From NCBI GenBank assembly GCA_033807775.1, contig CM066314.1, positions 95,706,929 through 95,770,928 on the forward strand: 64,000 nucleotides of DNA. Direction: 5' to 3'. The notes under the pieces were generated by a model. It saw only the letters and a list, made by a program, of their open reading frames with translations, searched no databases and had not been told where the DNA came from. Origin of the DNA: Saussurea involucrata (lineage: Eukaryota; Streptophyta; Magnoliopsida; Asterales; Asteraceae). Positions 1-9,495 of the stretch are shown piece after piece. Within the stretch, counting starts at the first letter, position 1. Each line of letters opens with the position of its first letter. Made by a program: the position numbers and the translations under genes.

Positions 1-1244
1 TCTTCATCAACAGAAATAGAGCTCACAGAAGAAGTCACCAAAGAACCTCCAACTGAGGTTACAGAGCAACTCAAGCCAACAGAACCATCGCCACAAAAGT
101 CCTCTAAAACACAAGTGTCAAAACTTACAGAGGCAACCATCAAGCCAACAGAAGCACCAACCTCCAAACCTACAGAAGAAACAGGTTCTGCACCTCCAAA
201 AGCCAAGGACAAGGGCAAAGCAATACTGACAGAAGAACCCAAGAAAAAGAAATCATTGCCCAAGCCTACAGAGAAATTGATGAAGAGCGCCTTTGATGCC
301 TTTCAAACTCCAAAGCCTGAAGAAGAGGACTGGGCATATGGATTAAAGCCTCTGACAGACATTCCTCTAACTAGCAGAGCTGCAAAAATTGTTCAAAAGA
401 TGGAGAGTCTCAGAAGACAAGTACCACAACCTGGTCCAACACATGAAGAGATGGAAGAAGTGGTATACAAATACCTCTATAAACAAACCTTTCAGACCAA
501 TCATCCAACAGATCATGTGCAGATTCAAGGATCAGAGAAGAATTTGAGAACATCTTCACAAGGACAATGCCAAGAACCAATGCAGATGTCTTCTCAATCC
601 ACAAGATCAAAAAGGTAATCTTCTGCAAGTTCTCCTTTACAAGAACCTATCCAAGGGTCAGGTACAATCTTTACAAAGTCAGAAGAGAAGACAATTCAGA
701 AACCACCTTCGCTGATGCTGACCTAAGAAATATCAATCCTTATGATCTACCTGACCTTCTGCAATGGACAAGGGACAACTACAACACAGAGACAAACACC
801 AGAGCCTATCAAGTATTAAGAAAAGCAATGAGGGAAAAGCTTCTGATCTTCAGTATGATAGATTTTCAACTGGGAAAGGATCTTGCTCTCAAACATCTAA
901 ATTTACGACCACCAGAAGATCGCTGCCCACCCAACGCCGTGCCCAACTCTATCATTACAGAACCAAGATTCGGGTTAGTATTTCAAAACCCACAAGGCGA
1001 AATCAAACTATTTGTGTGCATGGATTGTCAGAAGTACGCAACTAGTACTCTGAACAAGTTCAGAGCAAGCCTTGTAAAATACAGAGGTACAGAGAAAATG
1101 GATAGAGATGTTGCAGATACTTTCATCCGAGAGATTGATGCCACAATCCGCCTAAGAGAACTCTGCATCAGTTTCTACAAAGAAATCAGAAGAATCGGAA
1201 GAGACAACAGAAGCTACAACGATTTCAAAGATGCCAAAATCTGA
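1..1244 (+). pseudogene. C-terminal part of the Copia extra ORF (element A), frameshifted
   Basis: This is the 3' end of the long extra ORF that these Copia elements carry between pol and the 3' LTR. Frame 1 is open from base 1, so the gene begins outside the window. It starts with a Thr/Pro/Glu-rich stretch with repeated KPTE-like units, then a Lys-rich patch (KKKKS) and the conserved C-terminal domain (EEDWAYGLKPL ... FNDFKDAKI). Near base 518 one base is missing compared with the copy at 13447-14577, so the reading moves to another frame for the last ~670 bp, which ends in a stop at 1242-1244. The function of the protein is unknown to me. I see no signal peptide or membrane segment. The two copies agree almost residue for residue in the C-terminal domain. 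Confidence 0.75.
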
Positions 1245-1420
1245 TTCTCAAACCTCAAATCTCTGCAAACCAAGTCAAAAGTTTATCTTTCATTGTACTC
1301 AAATGTAAAATGCCTCTGGCATATTTCTGAATGAAAGAACTTTCGAGGTATTGTTTAACCTCTGTCTTATCTAACATAGCCTAACTAAACTCAAGTTAAA
1401 TTTTTTATTTTTCACTACTT

Positions 1421-1429
1421 AGGGGAGAT
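1421..1429 (+). other. Polypurine tract of element A
   Basis: The run AGGGGAGAT lies directly before the TGTTAG start of the LTR at 1430. Such a tract primes plus-strand synthesis in LTR retrotransposons and marks the left LTR edge as a 3' LTR. It has four G where the related elements have five. Confidence 0.8.
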
Positions 1430-1917
1430 TGTTAGCTTCAATCTTCCTAATCATAGAAGTATTTAGAAGTACTGAAAAATAGGCTAAGTGAAGAAAGCCT
1501 CTTACAGAGGCTCTGCCGAACTTACCGAGAGATCAAGGTCAAGAAGCTACAGAAGCTAAAGAGGTGCCCTACAGAAGCTCTGTCATACGCGCAAAGAAGA
1601 CCAAAGACTCGGAATCTGGTGAAGACTGCTCTTCTAAGGACCAAACCGCAGAACCTCTGTGGCACTTCACAGAGCCTCTGCGGTCTTCAACAAAGACTTG
1701 AAAGATATTTATAATATCTTGCTACTGTTACAGGACCTGTTCATCAACTTCCATGGCAACGTACCCTGTCCAACTGCAACGTGTCAAACTCTGGTTGGAT
1801 TCAATAGGGCTTAGTACATAATAGACGTCTGCTGCATTAAATGCAATACAGCACGTCCAACTGTTCATGCCGTTCTTTGTGAATAGTAGCATATGCTTTA
1901 TGGTCCCCTTAGAGTAG

Positions 1918-1924
1918 TATATAA
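1918..1924 (+). promoter_or_regulatory. TATA box of the A/C LTR
   Basis: TATATAA within AGTAGTATATAAGG is conserved at the same place in the LTRs of B (2589-2595 and 15273-15279). G has TATAAAA at 56710 and 63311. It marks the U3/R promoter region. Confidence 0.65.
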
Positions 1925-2074
1925 GGAAGGCTCATGTTGAGTTCTTCCTATCTATCTATCCATCGATCGATCAATCGAACAATCGAAACAAGAATTCAAG
2001 AGAGAAAAACATCACAAGAACACATAGCTTTAAACACTTTGAGAATCATATATGTTTTAAAAGCTTTGCTTACT

Positions 2075-2079
2075 CACTG
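2075..2079 (+). repeat. Target site duplication CACTG, left copy (element B)
   Basis: CACTG directly precedes the TGTTAG of element B and is repeated at 15643-15647 directly after its final CCAACA. Removing B and one copy restores a continuous LTR, which proves a nested insertion. Confidence 0.95.
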
Positions 2080-2751
2080 TGTTAGCTTCAATCTTCCTAA
2101 TCATAGAAGTATTTAGAAGTAGTGAAAAATAGGCTAAGTGAAGAAAGCCTCTTACAGAGGCTCTGCCGACCTTACCGAGAGATCAAGGTCAAGAAGCTAC
2201 ATAAGCTAAAGAGGCGCCCTACAGAAGCTCTGCCATACGCGCAAAGAAGACCAAAGACTCGGAATCCGGTGAAGACTGCTCTTCTAAGGACCAAACTGCA
2301 GAACCTCTGTGGCACTTCACAGAGCCTCTGCGGTCTTCAACAAAGACTTGAAAGATATTTATAATATCTTACTACTGTTACAGGACCTGTTCATCAACTT
2401 GCATGGTAGCATGCCCTGTCCAACTGCAACGTGTCAAACTCTGGTTGGATTCAATAGGGCTTAGTACATAATAGACATCTGCTGCATTAAATGCAATACA
2501 ACACGTCCAACTGTTCATGCCATCCGTCCAACTATTCATACCGTCCTTTGTGAATAGTAGCATATGCTTTATGGTCCCCTTAGAGTAGTATATAAGGAAG
2601 ACTCATGTTGAGTTCTTCCTATTAATCTATCAATCCATCGATCGATCAATCGAGCACTTTGAGAGAAAAACATCACAAGAACACACAGCTTAAACACTTT
2701 GAGAGTCATATCTGTTTTAAAGCTTTGCTTACTCACTGTTCTTGAATTTGG

Positions 2752-2834
<83 letters not shown>

Positions 2835-2991
2835 GTAAACTTTGAGATATTATTTCCTGTTCACTGTTTATTTATATTGTGTTCTAAATCTATCAAACAT
2901 ATATGTTAGTTATTCAAATACGCTTCCGCATCAAACTCAAACTTGAACTAATAGATCTGATAATCTTGTTTAACCAAAACGGGAACCAACA
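2080..2991 (+). repeat. 5' LTR of element B
   Basis: The 912-bp LTR has TGTTAG...CCAACA ends. It contains the U3 hairpin at 2296-2333, a TATA box at 2589-2595 and a long TA microsatellite. By eye it differs from the 3' LTR (14764-15642) at about four bases in the first 230, plus the length of the microsatellite, so the insertion is fairly recent. Confidence 0.93.
2755..2831. repeat. (TA)n microsatellite inside the 5' LTR of B
   Basis: About 38 TA units lie downstream of the TATA box. The same place in the 3' LTR has only about 21 units (15440-15482), and the G LTRs about 5-7. The difference arose after insertion, because the two LTRs of one element start out identical. Confidence 0.95.
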
Positions 2992-2993
2992 AT

Positions 2994-3005
2994 TGGTATC
3001 AGAGC
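2994..3005 (+). other. Primer binding site of element B
   Basis: TGGTATCAGAGC lies two bases after the 5' LTR. It is the standard complement of the 3' end of plant initiator-Met tRNA and primes minus-strand synthesis. Confidence 0.92.
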
Positions 3006-3192
3006 AAAGCTTGATTTTCAATATCAAGTGATCCTAGTTTTTACAAGATTAGTGATAGAAATCATTTTTTTTTCTTCATATCAAGGTTAAAACTCCATTA
3101 AAGTGTACTCTGAGAACTGTTCAAACCCATAAAACTTTCCAGATCTTCAGACTCATACTTTTTAATCATACTATCTTTTCAGAACCTTAACA

Positions 3193-6100
3193 ATGACAAA
3201 TACAAATGTCTTCTTTACTGCTGGTTCACTCACCAAGCCTCCTACTCTCCTACGAGATGAGTATCCTCAATGGACGATAAGAATGGTTCTTTTCTTTGAG
3301 GGTACTGAAAAAAATATAGTACAATATCTTTACAACCTTCCTCCTGTTCCCATGATAGCAGTACCACGAGTACCAGCTACTGCTGAATCTCCAGAAATCC
3401 CTGAACATCAAAAACCAAAGCCAAAAGAAGAATGGTCAAATGAAGATAAGGCAGAAGATGAAGTTGCACAGAAAACAAAAAGAATCCTGATAATGGCTAT
3501 CCCCAACGAGCTTTTTCAATCCTTAGATGCATGCGAAACTGCGCACGATCTTTGGAAAGAATTAGAAAGACAGTTGGAAGGGGGTGCTAAAACACAGAAG
3601 AACCGAAGGGCCCAGTACATAAATGAGTATCATGCTTTCAGAGCCTCTGCAACAGAATCTCTGCAAACAACGTACGATAGGTTCAACTCTCTCATAAACA
3701 AATGTAGAAAGTCTGGCATTCACAGAACCTCGGAAGAAAATAACGTCATGTTTCTAAAGAGTCTGAATGATGAGTGGCTTTAACTGTCTATGTCTTTACA
3801 AAAAAACCAAGATCTAGACTCATGGACACTCTCTGATCTCTATGGAACACTAGCTGCACAAGAGCCTCAAATAGCACAGGCTAAAACAATAGCCATTGCA
3901 CCATACGCATTGGTTAGTAAATCAACAGAGGCTACAGAGAGACCGAGAAATGAGAGAGCAAGAGAGGAGAAGAAGAAGGAGAAGAAGAAGATAGTGATGG
4001 TTGATAGCGAAGAAGACAAGCTGATAGAGGAAGAAATAACTCTTGCATCATTAGCTAAATCATTGGCTCTACTGACAAGAGAGTTCAGAGGTAACCAAAG
4101 ATATTTTGGAAATGACAGATATAGCAGAAACAACCAGAGAGATAGAAGAGATGATGAAAGAAGAGAAGAATCAAGTGACCCACAGAGGTCAGACTACAAA
4201 AGTGACCGTCAGAGGTCGAGCGACAGAATCTACAGAGGAAATGACCGACAGAGGTCAGATGACAAGGTTGGCCACACACAAGAATGCTACAAATGTGGTA
4301 AGCCTGGTCATTATGCAAACGAATGCCGAAGAGAGAAACGTGGAGACCAACAGAAGTCCGACGATCGAACTGGAAACACCTCCCAAGGTTGCTTCAACTG
4401 CGGCAATCCAGGCCATTTCGCAAAAGATTGCAGAAGTAGACAAAGTCGCCCACAGAAGGACTCAGCTTTTTACAAAAAGAAGGCTGAATATTATGCACAA
4501 AAATCCCTAATGGCGAACAAAGGGCATTCTGAAGCAAATAAGGAGGACTTCGAGTCAGACTCTACCTCTGATGATGAATTCACCACCAATGCCCTGTTCT
4601 GTGGCATGGCAGAAGTCGACTCGGGCACTGACAATGAGAAGCGGTATGTGCCAATTTGGTATCTTGACTCCGGATGCTCAAGGCACATGACTGGCGACAG
4701 AAGTTTACTATCCACGTACAAAGAAACACACGATGGTGGATCTGTAACTTTTGGAGACAACAAGAAGGGACACATCAAAGGCTATGGAGTCATACAGAAG
4801 GAAAACGTCTCTGTATACAAAGTTGCATATGTGAATGGCCTTTAACACAACCTACTCAGTGTAAGTCAACTCTGTGATACAGGATTTGATGTCTTGTTCA
4901 AAAGGACTTTCTGCTCTCTACAAAGTGAAGACACATGAATGGAACTTCTACGAGCCGAAAGAAAAGGTGATCTGTATCTGATGAACTTTTGTTCAACAAC
5001 CAAGGACAAAGTTTGCCTTGTAGCTTGCGAAAGTAAAGAAGCCTGGTTATGGCATAACAGGTTCTGTCACTTGAACTTTCACACCTTGGATAAACTGGTC
5101 AAACTTGATCTAGTTAAAGGTTTGCCTAATGTTAAAATTAATAAGGATCACTTGTGTTCTGCCTGTGAGATGGGAAAACTCAGAAGAGCTTCCCACAGAG
5201 GCAAAACAGATGTGTCGTGCACTAGGCCTCTGTACATGCTTCATGTCGACCTCTGCGGTCCAATTGCCATACAGAGCCTAGGTGGCAAGAAATATATACT
5301 TGTCTTAATTGATGAGTATTCGCGCTTCACATGGGTTGAATTTGTTCGAAAGAAATCAGATGTTCCAATCATCTTGATTAATCTAATGAAAAGAATCCAA
5401 GTTCTTTATGAATGCAGAATACAGAAGTTAAGAAGTGACAATGGCACATAATTTAAAAACTCTGTCATTGAAGCCTATCTTTCTACAGAAGGAATATCAC
5501 AGAACTTCTCTGCCGCACGCACTCCACAGCAGAATGGCGTAGTCGAAAGGAAGAATCGAACGCTCGTGGAGGCCGCAAGAACTATGCTATTAGCATACGG
5601 ATTACCGATGAACTTTTGGGCAGAAGCAATTTCTACCGCTTGTTACACACAGAATCGGTCAACCATTGTGAAAAGACACATCAAGACTCCTTACGAACTG
5701 ATCAACAAAAGGCGACCAAACATCAAGTTTTTCCATGTATTTGGATGTAAATGCTTTGTTTTAAACGACAGAGATTCAAGAAGAAAGTTTGAGGTAAAAG
5801 CTGACGAAGGCAAATTCATTGGATACTCTGCCACTTCCAAAGCCTACAGAGTATACCTTACAAGATCTCGCAAAATCGTAGAAAGTATCAATGTTTCTTT
5901 TGATGATTCTTTCCAAATGACTTCTGAGCAAATCCGTTCAGAACTCGAACTTAAAAGAGAAACCTCTGGCATCTCGCAAACGAAAGAAGACTTAAATCTT
6001 CTATTTTTAGAAATGTTCCACGATGACATTGATCCTTCTGTTGGAACCATCAGAGTTTCTGAAGAACCATCTTCTGTTGGACAAAATCCTACAGGTATGA

Positions 6101-8083
6101 CTCTAACTGGTCCAAATAATGCTTCATCTTCTTCTATAAATACTACAGATGCAAATGCCGAAGAAGAAAATGCAGAAGATGAAACATCAAATAAAACGAC
6201 CACAGAAGTTGCTGGAAAACAAACTCCACAATCCACAGAAGAACCAATTACAAAGGTAATTGAGGACCAAGACTATACGTCCTCAGAGGAACAAACTCCA
6301 CCACTCATACCAATCATTCCACAAATTGTAGAATCTTCTACCAAGGTAATAAGAACGACAGAGGCTATACAAGAAGAAGATCCACAAGAAGCTTCTGAAG
6401 AAAGGTTCGATGAAATTGATGACCATCTTCCTCGCACCACTCAGTGGACAAAAACCCATCCTCCAAGCCAAATAATCGGAGAACCTTCTGACTCAGTAAA
6501 AACCAGGTCTGCCACTGCTAATTTTTGTTTCTTTACAAATTTTATTAGTGTGATAGAACCAAAGAAGATTTCTGAAGCACTAGATGACCCAAACTGGGTA
6601 GACGCCATGCAAGAAGAACTTCTGCAGTTTGAGCGTAACAGAGTATGGACTTTAGTACCTCTGCCACAAGGGAAACAGGCCATTGGGACTAAGTGGGTCT
6701 ACATAAATAAGAAGGATGAAGACGGAGTGGTCATCAGAAACAAAGCACGATTAGTGGCAAAGGGTTATAGACAAGAAGAAGGCATAAATTACGATGAGAC
6801 TTTTGCTCCTGTCGCACGGCTCGAAGCAATAAGAATATTCTTAGCCTTCGCAGTCCACAAAGGTTTTAAAGTCTATCAGATGGACGTAAAATCAGCTTTT
6901 CTCAACGGTGAAATCCAAGAAGGGGTTTACGTGAATCAGCCACCAGGGTTTGAAAGCTCAAAGTTCCCAAGGCATGTATACTACCTTGAAAAGGCTCTGT
7001 ACGGACTGAAACAGGCTCCAAGAGCATGGTACGAACGACTTTCTACCTTTCTTCTAGTAAATGGCTACAACAGAGGTACAACAGATACTACCTTATTCTA
7101 TAAACGTAAAAACAGTGAAATAATGCTTGTACAAATCTATGTGGACAACATAATTTTTGGGTCTTCTAACACAGAAGAGTGCAAAAGTTTTGAAAAACTC
7201 ATGCAGAGTGAGTTTGAAATGAGTATGATGGGAGAACTAACATTCTTCCTCGGACTCCAAGACAAACAAACATCAGAGGGAATTTTTATAAATCAGGCCA
7301 AATATGTCTCTGACATTCTTTTCAAGTATAGCCTCTCTGATACCTCTGCAATGAAAACTCCAATGGCCACTGGAAATAAGTTATCCTTAGATCCAGATGG
7401 CATCTCTGTAGAATGCACTCTCTACAGAGGCATGATTGGATATTTGTTATACTTAACTGCAAGCAGACCTGACATTATGCATGCCACATGTCTTTGTGCA
7501 CGTTATCAAGCTAATCCAAAGAAATCACACTATGATGCTGTGAAAAGAATCTTTAGATATCTAAAGGGGACCAAAAATCTCGGTCTATGGTATCCACAGA
7601 ACTCTGGTTTTAGTCTTAAAGCTTATACAGTTTCAGACTATGGAGGATGCATGCTCGACAGAAAGTGTACCTTTGGGAGTTGTCAATTCCTAGGTGGTAA
7701 ACTAGTCAGTTGGACCTCCAAAAAGCAAAATTGTGTCTCAACATCCACTGCAGAAGTTGAATACGTTGCTGCTGCTAGCTGTTATTCTCAGGTTCTATGG
7801 ATGAAGACTCAGCTAAAAGACTACGACCACATCCTATTCAAAATACCTATCTTCTGTGATTCAAAAGAGTGCCATTGCTATATATGCCAATCCTGTGCAA
7901 CACTAAAAAACCAAGCATATCGATATAAGGTACCATTTCTTGAAACATCATGTTGAATACGGTACAATCGAAATGCATTTCGTGCCCACAAAATACCAAC
8001 TCGCGGACTTATTCACCAAAGCTCTAGACGAGAAAATATTCAATTTCTTGGTGGGTAAGTTAGGAATGATCAATATGACGTAA
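3193..8083 (+). pseudogene. gag-pol of element B (Copia), spliced form, with stops and a late frameshift
   Basis: One frame runs from ATG 3193 through Gag, PR, INT, RT and most of RNase H. Gag has two zinc knuckles of the CX2CX4HX4C type (CYKCGKPGHYANEC and CFNCGNPGHFAKDC, about 4291-4430). Protease has LDSGCSRHMTGD (about 4663). Integrase has HNRFCH and the core D (HVDLCGP) and RSDNGT. RT has GTKWVY and QMDVKSAFLNG. In-frame stops fall at 3781-3783, 4843-4845, 4936-4938 and 5449-5451. The RT catalytic motif reads YVDN (Asn codon 7147-7149) instead of YVDD. One extra base near 7867 shifts RNase H, whose proper end is 8081-8083. At 4638/4639 the Gag exon joins the protease exon directly, exactly where C and I have a GT-AG intron. 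The protein is not expressed intact. Confidence 0.92.
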
Positions 8084-9495
8084 AAATCCTCTGTAAGTAT
8101 AGCTTTATCTTCTATAAATATGTATATATTTCTAATTATTTTTGCTTTAATTAATTTATTTCTGTATGTAAGTTCCCAATCTTAAATAGTTCTTAAAATC
8201 ACAGAGCTTCTGTAAGTCTGCTCAGAACCTCTGACAACCCTTACAGAACCTCTGGAAAATATGACCTATGTTCTATGCAAAACTTATCATTCTTTGATCC
8301 AAGCATAGGTCAAGGGGGAGCAAAAGGAAAATTCCTGATCTACAGAGGTGATTAGATCAAGGGGGAGCAAAAAGGGATCCTGAAATGATCTACAGAGGTA
8401 AAACTTTCAAGGGAAAGCCAAAGAAAAATGTCAATGAATCTATATCGACAGAAGTCATACATCACTGCCAAGAAAAGAAGAACCAAAAGGTATGTCTCTC
8501 GCACAAAAGGTTTTTGAAAACAGTTTTCTAGGACACAAATTGTCAAATATGTCCTAAATATACTGTGGATAACATTTCAAAAATCAAAAGATCAAAAAGT
8601 TTCATAAAAATTGAGTTGTGAGAAATTTAAGGTCATAGAGCTTCTACTGAGCTCAACAGAAGCTCTGCCAGAAATATGCTCTGAGATCGCAACTTTAACC
8701 TCTATCGATCTTTTGGAATGTTATCTCGGAAACCAAACAGACTCACCATGACCTTCTCGAACAAAACTTTTTCCATAACAAATCTTTTCGGACACCAACT
8801 TTCAAATATGTCCGAAAAACATCTCTTAACACAGATCAAAAATTAATTGATCAGAAAAGTTAATAGAATTTTCGTTATGAGATTTTTTCCCTCACAGAGC
8901 TTCTGCTGGCCCTCCCAGAGCTTCTGCAAATTCCAACAGAGCCACAAAACCTCTGCGAGTAAAAACTCTTAACTAAAAACCCTATTTGATCCTCTCCAAT
9001 GCCTTTACAAAACATTTTTGGTTAAAAGGAAACCCCACAGAAGTCATGATAACAATGAGATATATGAGAAAGGGATACACATCAAAGATTTTCAAATTCA
9101 CAGAACCTCTGTAAACTACAGAAGTTCTGTCAATCTGTTACTTGGGCATTTCTGTAGTAATAACGGTTACTTTTACTGAGAGTGAACTACATGTGGCTAA
9201 GAATAACCCCACGCGCCTAGCATTAATGGGCCGCGCACGACGTCCTGTCATCCTCTGACATGGCCTACGTGTCCCATTTTCATTGGGCGTACATGGAACG
9301 TTTTATGTGGAAAGTTGAACCCGCCGTTCTAACTTGAGTTCGGATTCCAAATTTTAATCCATTGCCATATATTTTACTCTTTCGAATTCTACCGTTTTAC
9401 CCTCCTATAAAAACCAAGCTCACCCTCTCATAAACTTTTTACAAACTCTCATTCTTCTCCGGTGAAACCTGCAAATTTCTTATTCTCAGTACCAA
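8084..9495 (+). other. Spacer between pol and the extra ORF of element B
   Basis: No gene is visible here. The stretch holds polypurine-like tracts (AAGGGGGAG at 8312-8320 and 8359-8367), many short inverted words of the type CAGA-NN-TCTG (for example near 8200-8260, 8640-8670 and 8895-8960), and a promoter-like CT/A-rich run just before the extra ORF (TATAAAA near 9405). Equivalent spacers occur in I and G. Confidence 0.7.

Larger units (their letters stand above)
1430..2079 (+). repeat. LTR shared by elements A and C, left part (interrupted)
   Basis: The LTR starts with TGTTAGCTTC right after a polypurine tract, so it is the 3' LTR of element A. A TATA box (TATATAA, 1918-1924) follows a U3 hairpin at 1646-1683. 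At 2079 the LTR stops at ...ACTCACTG, where the complete element B begins. The missing end of the LTR resumes at 15648 after a second CACTG. It differs from the LTRs of B at scattered sites, so it is an older, independent copy. Confidence 0.9.

Noticed and set aside
2755..2831. A CRISPR-like or structured repeat array
   Set aside because: It is a plain TA dinucleotide microsatellite without spacers.
3867..4778. Antisense ORFs across gag (and similar ones across the extra ORFs, for example 12174-12861 and 60496-61659)
   Set aside because: They mirror Lys/Glu- or Thr/Pro-rich coding on the other strand and have no independent support.
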